A stretch of DNA of 64,000 nt, taken from positions 178,241-242,240 of the forward strand of contig NZ_JAODTZ010000009.1 in the NCBI RefSeq assembly GCF_025399795.1, in the 5' to 3' direction. The notes under the pieces are model-generated. The model was given only the letters and a program-made list of their open reading frames with translations, was not told the origin of the DNA and searched no databases. Below are positions 1 through 8,466 of the stretch, piece after piece. Each line of letters opens with the position of its first letter. The first letter of the stretch is position 1. Source of the DNA: Streptomyces rhizosphaerihabitans (GTDB taxonomy: Bacteria > Actinomycetota > Actinomycetes > Streptomycetales > Streptomycetaceae). Made by a program: the position numbers and the translations under genes.

Positions 1-27
1 ACGCTCGAGGCGGCCCTGTCCGGCTGA
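1..27 (+). CDS. Possible 3' end of an upstream gene (partial)
   Basis: Frame 1 reads eight sense codons (TLEAALSG) and then a TGA at 25-27. Codon use (G/C in most third positions) fits Streptomyces coding sequence. No family can be named from eight residues, and it could equally be non-coding. It is listed only because the window starts here and no other gene covers these bases. Confidence 0.3.
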   Translation, partial: TLEAALSG

Positions 28-325
28 TCCGGCGACCTTCGATCATGGCGCCGTCGATGTCCCGGACGTCCCTGCGTGATCGGCGCATTACTCGCGTCAC
101 AGGTTCCGTGCCGAATAAGTGGGTGTTCGGACGGTTCCGTCGGGCAGGAGACATCCTGGATGCATCGGTGGCGCATATGTCGGCTGTCGGTGCGGCGGAA
201 GTCGTTGATCCACAAATGGCGAAAGCCGTTGATCCATCCGTACTGAGCACTGCTTACTGGGTACTGCGTACTGAGTCTTGAGAGTCTTGAATCGTGAACC
301 GGTGAATCGGTGAGGTGAAGCGCTG
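28..325. other. Intergenic region upstream of the anti-sigma-type ATPase gene
   Basis: No convincing gene. The 10-base word CGTTGATCCA occurs twice (203-212 and 227-236), spaced 24 bases apart, which could be a binding-site pair. Positions 240-320 hold short TACTG- and GTGAA-type direct repeats. The ribosome site GAGGTGAAG lies just before the ATG at 326. Confidence 0.5.
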
Positions 326-889
326 ATGAGCACCACCCGGCCTTGCTCGCCGGGCGACCGCGGCCCGGAGTCGGGCGACGGCGGCGCTTCCGCGGTGTCC
401 GCGCGGAGCGTGGCGCCCGTGGACGGCGCGACGCCCGTCGACGGCGCCGCCCCGGCCGACGCGGCCCCCGCGTCCGTCGGCCGCCAGGCCCGCAGACTGA
501 GCCTCGAGGGCGAGAGCGGCGTCGTGCCGCTCGCCCGTGACTTCGCCCGGCAGGCGCTGTACGCGTGGGGCTGGCTGCCCGCCGCGAGCGCCGACCGGCG
601 GGCGGCCGCCGAGGACGTCCTGCTGGTCGTCTCCGAGCTGGTCACCAACGCCTGTCTGCACGCCGAGGGCCCGGACGAACTCCGGATCTCCTGCGACAAC
701 AAGGTGCTGCGCATCGAGGTCTCCGACCGGGGGGCCGGCCAGCCCGCACCGCGCACCCCGCATCGCGCCGGCCGCCCCGGCGGCCACGGCATGTTCATCG
801 TGCAGCGGCTCTGCCTGGACTGGGGGGTCGTGCGGATGCCCGGAGTCGCGGGCAAGACGGTGTGGGCGGAGCTCGGGGCCCCGGCGTAG
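326..889 (+). CDS. ATP-binding anti-sigma factor-like protein (HATPase_c, RsbW/SpoIIAB type)
   Basis: A 187-residue protein with a GHKL/HATPase fold. Residues 1-60 are Ala/Pro-rich and probably disordered. The N box is near residues 95-110 (EDVLLVVSELVTNACLHAEG), the G1 motif is SDRGAG, and the G2 motif is GGHGMFIV. These are the ATP-binding motifs of RsbW-like proteins, which in the family bind a sigma factor or phosphorylate an anti-sigma antagonist. Streptomyces encode dozens of stand-alone members, mostly of unknown partner, and no sigma or antagonist gene lies beside this one. The start is set by GAGGTGAAG about 5 bases upstream of the ATG. The family call is secure; the partner is unknown. 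Confidence 0.85.
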   Translation: MSTTRPCSPGDRGPESGDGGASAVSARSVAPVDGATPVDGAAPADAAPASVGRQARRLSLEGESGVVPLARDFARQALYAWGWLPAASADRRAAAEDVLLVVSELVTNACLHAEGPDELRISCDNKVLRIEVSDRGAGQPAPRTPHRAGRPGGHGMFIVQRLCLDWGVVRMPGVAGKTVWAELGAPA

Positions 890-1468
890 CCCGCTCGCCC
901 TGACCTCGCCCTCACCGAGCGGGCCTGCCCACTCGGCCCGCTCGGCCCACTCGGCCCGGCCGGCCCGGCTGGTTCGCCCGCCCGCCCGGCCCGCTCGCCC
1001 GGCCTACTCGCTCTGACCGAGCGGCCCGCCCGCTCGGCCCACTAGGTCCGGCCGGCTGGTTCGCCCGCCCGGCCTACTAGCCCGGCCCGTCCGGTTTGTG
1101 TGCCGAGTCGGTTCGCCTCGGCCGTCCGGCCTGCCTGCTGGTTTCCCTCGCCCTGGTCAAGTGGCCTGCCTTTTCGGCTCACTCGACTTGGCCGACTTGG
1201 CCGACTTGGCCGGCTGGTTCGGCTGGTTCGGTCGGTTCGCGCCGGTGCGTCCTCCCGGGCGGTGTTCGCGAACTGCCCACCCGGCAGCCGCCTTTGGTTG
1301 CCCGCGGTTCGAACCCTTCTTCGTACGTCACCCGGTGCGCGCCCGATCCCCACGGATCCGGCGCGCACTTTGTCTTCCCTCCGCAAGTCCCCGGGCGTAC
1401 CTTGACGGCCGATCTGATGTTCCGTCAGAAAAATGCCAAGGATGCCGTCAGGAATGAGGGGCAGGCCC
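890..1468. other. Repeat-rich intergenic region before the surface-protein cluster
   Basis: About 580 bases with no gene I can support. Bases 900-1090 are low-complexity CGGCC/GCTCG sequence with two imperfect copies of a longer block (each contains GGCTGGTTCGCCCGCCC followed by a GGCCTACT word). Bases 1185-1238 are a clean 9-base tandem repeat. Close to the next gene, TGACGG (1403-1408) and CCGTCA (1422-1427) form an inverted pair, and CTGA-N7-TCAG lies at 1414-1428; these may be a regulator site, but nothing proves it. Confidence 0.5.
1185..1238 (+). repeat. Tandem 9-base repeat, six units
   Basis: Three exact copies of GACTTGGCC (1185-1211) run directly into GGCTGGTTC twice and GGTCGGTTC once (1212-1238). 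No reading frame across it has a ribosome site or a recognisable product, so it appears to be a slippage-type repeat in non-coding DNA. Confidence 0.8.
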
Positions 1469-2191
1469 GTGTCGTACCGGACGTACCAGAAACGAACCGC
1501 CGCGCTCGCGTTCGCCGCGGCCCTGGCCGGCTCGGCGGTGCTGATGGCCGCCCCCGCAGCCCAGGCCGACGTGGTGGACGTCAACTACCAGTGCAAGACG
1601 CCGATCGGCGACAAGAGCGCCGTCTCGCCCATCGACATCAAGGGCGTCAAGAGCGGCAGCGCCTACAAGCTCACCATGTCCTGGCAGAAGGGTGTCTCCT
1701 CCAGCCCCGTCGAACTCGGCAAGGGTGCGATGACACCGAGCGCCGTCATCAAGCTGGGCGGAGCGGACAGCGGCACGGTGGCGGTCAGCGGACCGGCCAA
1801 CGCGGCCGCCATCCCCGCCAACACCCCCATCAAGATCAATGACTTGAGCGGCACCTACACGCCGAAGAAGTCCGGCAAGGTCACCTTCACCGCGGGCGTT
1901 CTCACCATCAAGGCCCTCGGCACCACGACCACGTGCACGCCCTCGAACAGCCCGGGACCCTCGCTGACCCTCGACGTCACGGCCACCGGCGGTTCGGGCT
2001 CGTCGACTTCGGGTTCGGGTTCCTCGGGTTCCAGCGGTGCCCAGAGCGGCACCGACTCCGGCGGGTCCCTCCCGCAGACCGGTCCCGAGGACTCGATGAT
2101 CGCGCTCGGCACCCTCGGCGGCACGGTCCTGCTCGCGGGCGCGGCGGGCGCGCTGTGGCTGACGCGCAGGCATCAGGCGGTACGCCGCTGA
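1469..2191 (+). CDS. Secreted LPQTG-anchored surface protein
   Basis: A 240-residue exported protein. The signal peptide covers about residues 1-33 (KR, hydrophobic core, then AQA). One globular domain follows, opening CKTPIGDK and closing KALGTTTTCTP; its two Cys could form a disulphide. Then come a Ser/Gly linker, a sortase motif LPQTG, a hydrophobic helix and a basic tail (RRHQAVRR). It should be covalently wall-linked by a sortase. The GTG at 1469 is chosen because GAGGGG sits 7 bases upstream; in-frame ATGs at 1433 and 1454 lack a good site and would add a charged extension. The same domain recurs in the gene at 4313. Function unknown. Confidence 0.8.
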   Translation: MSYRTYQKRTAALAFAAALAGSAVLMAAPAAQADVVDVNYQCKTPIGDKSAVSPIDIKGVKSGSAYKLTMSWQKGVSSSPVELGKGAMTPSAVIKLGGADSGTVAVSGPANAAAIPANTPIKINDLSGTYTPKKSGKVTFTAGVLTIKALGTTTTCTPSNSPGPSLTLDVTATGGSGSSTSGSGSSGSSGAQSGTDSGGSLPQTGPEDSMIALGTLGGTVLLAGAAGALWLTRRHQAVRR

Positions 2192-2221
2192 CCTTCCCGC
2201 ACCGCGACCTGGAGCCGCCGC

Positions 2222-3184
2222 ATGTCATACGCACTCCCCGCTGCCCGCGTGCTGGGCCTGACCCTGGTGCTGCTGAGCGCGGCACCGACGGCCCTGGCCG
2301 CCGAGGGCTGGTCCGTCGTGCCGGCCGCGGGCGGCGCGGCCGACGGACGGCCATCCGTCTACGCGGAGGGCGCGCCCGGCACGGTTCTTCAGGATTCCGT
2401 GTCCGTGCTCAACCCGGGCGCGCGGCCCCTCACCGTCACGTTGCGCGGCGCCGACGCGGACAACACCGCCGGCGGGGCCTTCACCGTGCGCGAACGGCCG
2501 ACGGACACGGGCGCGTGGATCGCGTTCGCCGGACACGCGGGCGGCCGCAGGACCGCGGTGCGGGACCTGTCCGTACGGGTGCCGGCGCACACCCGCGCCG
2601 ACGTCCCGTTCACCGTCGCCGTCCCGGCCGGCGCGGCGCCCGGCGACCATCCCGGCGCGATCGTCGCGAGCGGCGGCGGCCGCACCTCGGCGGTCCGGGT
2701 CCAACTCCGCGTGGGGGGACCGACGTTGTCGGCACTGACGGTCGAGCACGTCAGGGTGGGCGGCGGACGGATCTCGTACGAGCTGGTCAACCGCGGCACC
2801 ACGGTCCTCGCTCCGCGGCTCGCCGTGCGGGCCGACGGTGTGTTCGCCACCCTGCTCGACCGCGCCCCGCGCGCCCTGCCCGTCGAACTCCTGCCGGGCC
2901 GCCGCGTGACGCTCCACGAGCCGTGGACCGGTCCTCCGGCGCTCGACGCGGCCGACGTGCGGCTGACGGTGACGGCGGCGGGCGGCGTGCGCTCCACCGC
3001 GACCGTGTCGGTCCGGTTCGTGCCGTGGGGGGCGGCGGCCGGGGCCGGAGGCGTCCTGGCGGCGCTGGGTGCCCTCTTCGTCGTACGGCGTCGGGGACGG
3101 CCCGGGGTACGGGGGCCATGGCGTCGCGGGCACCGGGCGGGGGCGACGGGGCAAGTGAACAGCCCCGCACCGAAGTCGAGTTGA
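2222..3184 (+). CDS. DUF916-like (WxL peptidoglycan-binding type) membrane-anchored exported protein
   Basis: 320 residues. A signal peptide (residues 1-27, ending ALAA) is followed by two beta-rich Ig-like parts, one C-terminal transmembrane helix around 280-300, and a short basic cytoplasmic tail. The first part (about 28-165) has the pattern of the DUF916/WxL-peptidoglycan domain: GWSVVPA start, YAEGAPGTVLQDSVSVLN, and a conserved HPGAIVASG end. In Firmicutes such proteins accompany WxL and LPxTG surface proteins, so this one may be an adaptor for the anchored neighbours. It starts 30 bases after the LPQTG gene and is probably co-transcribed with it. Confidence 0.7.
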   Translation: MSYALPAARVLGLTLVLLSAAPTALAAEGWSVVPAAGGAADGRPSVYAEGAPGTVLQDSVSVLNPGARPLTVTLRGADADNTAGGAFTVRERPTDTGAWIAFAGHAGGRRTAVRDLSVRVPAHTRADVPFTVAVPAGAAPGDHPGAIVASGGGRTSAVRVQLRVGGPTLSALTVEHVRVGGGRISYELVNRGTTVLAPRLAVRADGVFATLLDRAPRALPVELLPGRRVTLHEPWTGPPALDAADVRLTVTAAGGVRSTATVSVRFVPWGAAAGAGGVLAALGALFVVRRRGRPGVRGPWRRGHRAGATGQVNSPAPKSS

Positions 3185-3197
3185 CGGGAGCGGTGTC

Positions 3198-4316
3198 GTG
3201 AGCGTCCTGGGCGGCAAGATGCGGACGGCGGCACTGGGGGCGGTGCTGGCTCTCGTCCTGGTCCCGCTGGCGGGGGCGGCCTCGGTGTTCCCCGCGTCCG
3301 CGGCCGGAAAACCGAGCGTGACGTTGTCCAGGTCGGAGGCGGGGGCCGGTGGTTCGGTCACGGTGACCGGCAGCGGATGGCGGCCCGGGGTGCTGCTGAT
3401 GATGCTGGTCTGCGGGCAGTCAGTGCCCTCGCGCGGGGTGATCGGCGGCACCAACTCCTGCGCCAACGCCGACGGACGGGCCGTCACCACCGACGCCAAG
3501 GGCGGCTTCAGCAAGAAGCTGCCGGTCGCCGAGCCGCCCAAGCCGTGCCCCTGCGTGGTGCATGTCGCCACGGTCACCGGCGAGAAGGCGGAGGCGGACG
3601 CCATCTTCATGGTGGCCGGCCACGCGGTCGAGCCGCTGCCGAAGGAGGAGGGCGGCGGCCGGCTCTCGGTGCTGACCGACACCCGGCTCGACGGGTCGAG
3701 CGGTCTGCTGACCTGGTTCGGATCGCCTCCCTCGCGCACCCTCGTTTTCACGGTCGGCAACGTCGGCACCGCCACGGTGAAGAACCCCGTCTTCCAAGTC
3801 GGCACCTCCCACGGGGTGTTCGCCCCGCAGTGGGAGGAACAGCAGTGGCGCGGCAGCATCGCGCCCGGCCACAAGGCACAGATCGAGCTCCCGGTCGAAC
3901 TGTCGGCCGGGGCGCACGGCGACTACACGATCTCGCTGAAGTACGGCGGGAAGGTGCTCGCCGAGCAGCCGTGGGGCGTGGGCCGCCCCTGGGGCGTCAC
4001 CGTCTTCTGGATCCTGCTCTGCGTGGTCGTCCCGGCCGCGGTCTTCCGTGCCGGCATGGCCGTGGTGGACCGGGTGCGCCCGCGCAGGTCGACCGGGCGG
4101 ACCGGCCGGCACCGGGGTCTGAGGCTGCCCGAACTCACGCTGCGCCTGCCCAGGGTGGGCCCCACCCCGCAGACACCGGCGGACGCTTCGGCGTCCCCGG
4201 CCCCGGCCCTGCCGTGGTTCACCCCGGACAACGATCCGGGGACCGCGGCGAACGGTCAGCTCTCCGCACCGCAAGAGAACGGTCCGACGACACAGACGAG
4301 AAAGGGACCCACGTGA
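3198..4316 (+). CDS. Exported protein with neocarzinostatin-like Ig fold and C-terminal membrane helix
   Basis: 372 residues with a GTG start 13 bases after the previous stop. The signal peptide is about residues 1-36. Residues 37-145 (VTLSRSEAGAGGSVTVTGSGW, then CGQS, NSCAN and KPCPCVV) resemble the neocarzinostatin apoprotein fold, including paired cysteines. A second Ig-like region lies at about 165-265. One transmembrane helix at about 270-295 and a Pro-rich cytoplasmic tail follow. No enediyne genes are nearby, so chromophore binding is not implied; the fold is probably structural. Its last four bases overlap the next gene (GTGA), suggesting translational coupling. Family placement is moderately sure. 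Confidence 0.65.
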   Translation: MSVLGGKMRTAALGAVLALVLVPLAGAASVFPASAAGKPSVTLSRSEAGAGGSVTVTGSGWRPGVLLMMLVCGQSVPSRGVIGGTNSCANADGRAVTTDAKGGFSKKLPVAEPPKPCPCVVHVATVTGEKAEADAIFMVAGHAVEPLPKEEGGGRLSVLTDTRLDGSSGLLTWFGSPPSRTLVFTVGNVGTATVKNPVFQVGTSHGVFAPQWEEQQWRGSIAPGHKAQIELPVELSAGAHGDYTISLKYGGKVLAEQPWGVGRPWGVTVFWILLCVVVPAAVFRAGMAVVDRVRPRRSTGRTGRHRGLRLPELTLRLPRVGPTPQTPADASASPAPALPWFTPDNDPGTAANGQLSAPQENGPTTQTRKGPT

Positions 4317-5647
4317 GCACGCAACGGAGAGTGGTACCGGCCGCAGGCCGCAGAGCGGGCGCGGCCGGGGTCGCGCTGATGCTCGGCGGTGCGGGCATCC
4401 TGCTGGGAGTGGCCGCCGCCCCGGCGCAGGCCGCCGAGGTGTCGTACAAGACGGAATGCGTTCCGCCCGCGATCTCCGGGCTGCCTCCGGTGGAGGGCAC
4501 CACGAAGGTGGAGATCACCGCGCCCGCCGAGGCGAAGGTGGGCGACGAGGTCACCATCACCTGGAAGTTCACCCAGGCCGCCTCGAAGAACCCCGATGTC
4601 CTCGACCTCGACAAGGACACCGTCAAGCCCACCGGCACGCTGAAGGCGGCCGGCGCCCAGACGGCGGCCGTCGCGATGGAGGGGCCGCGGCAGAACCCCG
4701 CGATCCCCAAGAACAGCGACATGAAGCTGTCCGACATGACGGGCAAGCTGAAGCTGACGGCGGCGGGCGATGTCACGCTCACCCCGGACGCGTACAACAT
4801 CAACGTCAGCAAGCCGATATCCACCGACACCAAGTGCACGCCAAAGGAGACGGTCAACCCCTCCGCGACCATCAAGGTGACGAGCGGCGGAGGGACGGGC
4901 GGCACCCCGACCCCGACCCCGACTCCGACCCCCACCCCGACGGCGCCGACCGGGTCGGCCACCCCGTCGCCGAGCGGCAGCGGGACCGACGGGGGCGCCG
5001 ACACCGGCGGTTCCGGCGGGCAGACCGACTTCACGGGCAAGGAGGTCTCCGTCCCGTACGCGTGCAAGACGCCCATCGGAGACAAGAACGCCACCTCGGC
5101 CGTCCAGATCAACGCCAAGAAGAACGGCGGGAGTTTCGGCCTCACCGTGCAGTTCAAGGCGTCGGTGATGGACAGCCCGGCGGACATCCCCGCGGATTCC
5201 GTGAAGCCTTCGATGGAGGTGGTCCTGGGCGGCGCCGACAAGGGCACGGTGCATGTGGAGGGGCCGACGAACTCCGCGCCCATCAAGTCCGGCGACCCGA
5301 TCGAGATCCCCGATCTGACGGGCACCTACAAGCCGGGCGCGACCGGTAGTTCGACCCTGTCCCCCGGAGTGCTGACGGTGATGGCCCTGGGCACGACGAC
5401 GACCTGCACCCCGACCAAGTCGGAGGTCTCCCTGACCCTGGACACCTCGCAGCAGGCGAGCGGCGCCTCGGGCGGCGGGTCCACCTCGTCCGGCTCCGGT
5501 TCCGCCGGTACGTCGTCCAGCGGTGGCCTGGCGGAGACGGGTTCCGGCAGCCACGGCGCGCTCAAGGCGCTCGGACTGGTGGCGGGCACGGTCATCCTGC
5601 TGGGCGGCGCGGTCTTCACCTTCATGCCGGGACGCCGGACGCGCTGA
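4313..5647 (+). CDS. Secreted two-domain surface protein with LAETG sortase motif
   Basis: 444 residues. The GTG at 4313 overlaps the previous stop as GTGA. A signal peptide (to about residue 40, AQAAE) is followed by domain 1 (CVPPAISG through CTPKETVN), a Pro-Thr repeat linker, domain 2 (CKTPIGDK through GTTTTCTPT), a Ser/Gly linker, LAETG, a hydrophobic helix and an RRTR tail. LAxTG is the motif read by Streptomyces class E sortases, so the protein should be wall-anchored. Domain 2 is a clear homologue of the single domain at 1469-2191; domain 1 is a more distant relative. No sortase gene is in the window. Function unknown. Confidence 0.8.
   Translation: MSTQRRVVPAAGRRAGAAGVALMLGGAGILLGVAAAPAQAAEVSYKTECVPPAISGLPPVEGTTKVEITAPAEAKVGDEVTITWKFTQAASKNPDVLDLDKDTVKPTGTLKAAGAQTAAVAMEGPRQNPAIPKNSDMKLSDMTGKLKLTAAGDVTLTPDAYNINVSKPISTDTKCTPKETVNPSATIKVTSGGGTGGTPTPTPTPTPTPTAPTGSATPSPSGSGTDGGADTGGSGGQTDFTGKEVSVPYACKTPIGDKNATSAVQINAKKNGGSFGLTVQFKASVMDSPADIPADSVKPSMEVVLGGADKGTVHVEGPTNSAPIKSGDPIEIPDLTGTYKPGATGSSTLSPGVLTVMALGTTTTCTPTKSEVSLTLDTSQQASGASGGGSTSSGSGSAGTSSSGGLAETGSGSHGALKALGLVAGTVILLGGAVFTFMPGRRTR
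4904..4941 (+). repeat. CCGACC-type hexamer repeat encoding a Pro-Thr linker
   Basis: Runs of CCCGAC hexamers encode alternating Pro-Thr between the two domains of the LAETG protein. Such linkers keep wall-attached domains extended and are often O-mannosylated in actinomycetes. The repeat is prone to slippage, so linker length may differ between strains. Confidence 0.75.
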
Positions 5648-5703
5648 TCCCGGCCCGCGCTCTTCGATCCGGTCCTCGCCGCGGCAGCCGGCCGGCCTCG
5701 GAA

Positions 5704-5749
5704 ACGGCGAGGGGCCGCCGCACCGAACGGTGCGGCGGCCCCTCGCCGT
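5704..5749. terminator. Bidirectional terminator
   Basis: A 22-base-pair perfect stem (5704-5725 with 5728-5749) around a 2-base loop, between the convergent LAETG gene and the peptide transporter gene. There is no U-tract on either side. Position and symmetry suggest it serves both. Confidence 0.85.
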
Positions 5750-5764
5750 GTCGTGGGACCGACG

Positions 5765-7261
5765 TCAGTGGACGTCGCCCATGAGCGCCTTGACCTTCTT
5801 GCGGTACATCCACACCGCGACACCGGCGATCACGGCGAGCGTGGCCTCCAGGGCGACGATGCCCGTCTTGTTGAGGTCGACCTCGGCGATGGAGAGCAGA
5901 CCGGTCGTGGCGTCACCGGCGGTGACGGCCAGGAACCAGACACCCATCATCTGGGAGGCGTACTTCGCCGGAGCCATCTTCGTGGTGACGGAGAGGCCGA
6001 CCGGGGAGAGCAGCAGTTCACCGACGGTCTGGACGAAGTAGATCGCCACCAGCCACATCGCGGCCGCCTTGTGACCGCCCTCGGCGATCGTCAGCGGGGC
6101 CAGGAAGAGGAAGAACGACGCGCCGATCAGGATCAGACCCGAGGCGAACTTCGTCGCCGTGCTCGGCTCCTTGCCGCGCTTGTTCAGCCACAGCCACGCC
6201 CAGGCGAAGACCGGCGCGAGCGCCATGATCATGACCGGGTTGACGGACTGGTACCAGGAGACCGGGAACTCCCAGCCGAAGATCGTGTTCTTCGCGGACT
6301 CGTCGGCGAAGATCGACATCGTCGAGCCGCCCTGGTCGTAGATCATCCAGAAGACGGCCGCGGCGACGAAGAACCAGATGTACGCGGACATCTTCGACTG
6401 GTCGGCACGGTTCAGCGACTTGTCCCGCTTGATGCGCCCGATGACCATGACCGGGATGACCAGACCGGCGATCGTGATCGGGACCAGCAGCCAGTTCAGC
6501 GTGTAGTGGCCCGAGAAGCCGACGATCGCGTAGAAGACGACGGCGACAGCGGCCCACAGCGCTGACTTGCGCAGCGTCGCCTTCTTCTCCTCGGCCGTCA
6601 GAGGCGTGGGGACCTCGTGCGAGCGGGCGCTGAGGTGACGGCCGCCGAGCAGGTACTGGACGAGGCCCAGTGCCATGCCGAGCGCGGCGAGGGCGAAGCC
6701 CAGGTGCCAGTTCACGTTCTCACCGACGGTGCCGATGATCAGCGGAGCGGCGAAGGCGCCGAGGTTGATGCCGACGTAGAACAGCGTGAAACCACCGTCA
6801 CGGCGAGCGTCGTCCGGGCCCTCGTAGAGGTGGCCCACCATCGTGGAGATGTTGGCCTTCAGCAGACCGGAACCGATCGCCACGAGGCCGAGGCCGCCGT
6901 AGAAGGTGCCGGAGGAGGGCAGAGCCAGCGTGAGGTGGCCCAGCATGATGATCACGCCCGCGACGGCGACCGTCTTGCGGGGACCGAGGACACGGTCGGC
7001 GAACCAGCCGCCCGGCAGGGCGAGCAGGTACACCAGGGAGAGGTACACCGAGTAGATCGCGGTCGCGGTGGCCGCGCTGAGGTGCAGACCGCCCGGTGCC
7101 ACCAGGTACAGCGGGAGCAGTGCCTTCATGCCGTAGTAGGAGAAACGCTCCCACATCTCGGTCATGAAGAGAGTGGCCAGTCCGCGGGGGTGGCCGAAGA
7201 AGGTCTTCTCGGAACCGGGGGTTCCCGGAGTCACCGAGTCCTTCGTCAGGCTGGACGCCAT
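5765..7261 (-). CDS. POT/PTR family proton-dependent oligopeptide transporter
   Basis: 498 residues with a 12-14 helix major-facilitator topology. The POT signature is near the start: EMWERFSYYGMKALLPLYLV corresponds to the ExxERFxYY motif that couples proton binding to di- and tripeptide uptake. Further helices carry YLLALPGGWFADR and the conserved loop around HLGFALAALGMALG. The ATG at 7261 is preceded by AAGGA at 5-9 bases; upstream in-frame codons are not needed. It is transcribed alone toward the 5704-5749 terminator. In Streptomyces such transporters scavenge peptides and can import signalling peptides. Confidence 0.9.
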   Translation of the reverse strand: MASSLTKDSVTPGTPGSEKTFFGHPRGLATLFMTEMWERFSYYGMKALLPLYLVAPGGLHLSAATATAIYSVYLSLVYLLALPGGWFADRVLGPRKTVAVAGVIIMLGHLTLALPSSGTFYGGLGLVAIGSGLLKANISTMVGHLYEGPDDARRDGGFTLFYVGINLGAFAAPLIIGTVGENVNWHLGFALAALGMALGLVQYLLGGRHLSARSHEVPTPLTAEEKKATLRKSALWAAVAVVFYAIVGFSGHYTLNWLLVPITIAGLVIPVMVIGRIKRDKSLNRADQSKMSAYIWFFVAAAVFWMIYDQGGSTMSIFADESAKNTIFGWEFPVSWYQSVNPVMIMALAPVFAWAWLWLNKRGKEPSTATKFASGLILIGASFFLFLAPLTIAEGGHKAAAMWLVAIYFVQTVGELLLSPVGLSVTTKMAPAKYASQMMGVWFLAVTAGDATTGLLSIAEVDLNKTGIVALEATLAVIAGVAVWMYRKKVKALMGDVH

Positions 7262-7788
7262 GGTCGTTCCTTGCTGGTCTGGGACGCGCGGTTGGGGGGT
7301 CCCCCGTGCTCCGGTGGAACCGGGAGCTCGGGAGGGTTGCGCGCCCATGAGGGACGGCCGGCACCGGCGGGAGTTCGGCGTCCGTCCCCACGCCCACGGG
7401 GAGTCCGCTCCGGATTGCGAAGCGGCGGACGGCGACCACCGGGATCCACGCCCGTAACGCATCAGTGCGTCCGGGCCCGGCCACAGGTCTTTCCTTCAAG
7501 GCTGGCTGACACCAGCCCGCACACAGAAGAGACCTTCAGCAACAAGTGCGCGCCAAAGGTCCCGATGCAGTGCTTGAGGCGTCTGGTCACCATACGACAT
7601 GGCAATGCGGCATATGGAAGGACTTGAGACATGGATCACAGGCGATCATGGAACCGCAGTCGATCATTCGAAGGTGTTCTTCAGGATCGCATCCCATACC
7701 CACAGGTAAGAAACACCCGGGTGGCGGGTGTGAATCACGGAGGCGGATCACTGCCCGGGCGCCGTCCGCGGCGGACTACCATCACCCC
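7262..7788. other. Intergenic region between peptide transporter and response regulator
   Basis: About 530 bases between divergent genes. Bases 7540-7740 are clearly lower in GC than the surroundings, which suits a regulatory region. A hairpin-capable or operator-like dyad ACACCCG-N5-CGGGTGT lies at about 7711-7730, 60 bases before the regulator start, and a weak GGCTGG/CCAGCC dyad at 7500-7517. No small gene could be supported. Confidence 0.5.
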
Positions 7789-8466
7789 ATGACCCGTGTA
7801 CTGCTCGCCGAGGACGACGCGTCCATCTCGGAGCCGCTGGCCCGTGCCCTGCGCCGGGAGGGTTACGAGGTCGAAGTCCGCGAGGACGGACCCACCGCGC
7901 TCGACGCCGGAATGCAGGGCGGTGTCGACCTGGTCGTCCTGGACCTCGGACTGCCCGGCATGGACGGCCTGGAAGTCGCCCGCAGGCTCCGCGCCGAGGG
8001 CCACACCGTGCCCATCCTCATCCTGACCGCGCGCGCCGACGAGGTGGACACCGTCGTCGGCCTCGACGCGGGCGCCGACGACTACGTCACCAAGCCGTTC
8101 CGGCTCGCGGAGCTCCTCGCCCGGGTACGGGCGCTGCTCCGGCGCGGCGCGGCCGAGCCCCAGCAGCCGCCCGCCACCCACGGCGTGCGCATCGACGTCG
8201 AGTCGCACCGCGCCTGGATGGGCGACGAGGAACTCCAGCTCACGGCCAAGGAGTTCGACCTCCTGCGGGTCCTGGTCCGGGACGCCGGCCGCGTGGTCAC
8301 CCGCGACCAGCTCATGCGCGAGGTCTGGGACACCACGTGGTGGTCCTCCACCAAGACTCTCGACATGCACATCTCCTGGCTGCGCAAGAAGCTCGGCGAC
8401 GACGCGGCGAACCCCCGCTACATCGCGACGGTACGAGGGGTCGGCTTCCGCTTCGAGAAGAGCTGA
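7789..8466 (+). CDS. OmpR/PhoB-family response regulator
   Basis: 225 residues. The receiver domain (1-115) has the acidic pair E8-D9-D10, phospho-acceptor D52 (LVVLDLGLPGMDG), T80 and K102 (TKPF). The winged-helix DNA-binding domain (about 130-225) has the usual KEFDLLRVLV and a conserved end RYIATVRGVGFRFE. The ATG at 7789 is the start of the receiver domain; a weak purine stretch precedes it, so leaderless translation is possible. The partner is the kinase at 8906, separated by an unusually long 439-base gap. The signal is not evident from sequence. Confidence 0.92.
   Translation: MTRVLLAEDDASISEPLARALRREGYEVEVREDGPTALDAGMQGGVDLVVLDLGLPGMDGLEVARRLRAEGHTVPILILTARADEVDTVVGLDAGADDYVTKPFRLAELLARVRALLRRGAAEPQQPPATHGVRIDVESHRAWMGDEELQLTAKEFDLLRVLVRDAGRVVTRDQLMREVWDTTWWSSTKTLDMHISWLRKKLGDDAANPRYIATVRGVGFRFEKS

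Noticed and set aside
45..281. A 78-codon plus-strand frame upstream of the anti-sigma-type gene
   Set aside because: Lower GC in third positions than real genes here, no ribosome site and no recognisable protein.
890..1468. A gene in the repeat-rich region
   Set aside because: Several frames are open through 1096-1457 but all translate the 9-base repeat into low-complexity sequence without start signals.
3198..4316. Enediyne resistance or carrier protein
   Set aside because: The neocarzinostatin-like fold is fused to a membrane helix and no enediyne biosynthesis genes are in the window; a structural surface role is more likely.
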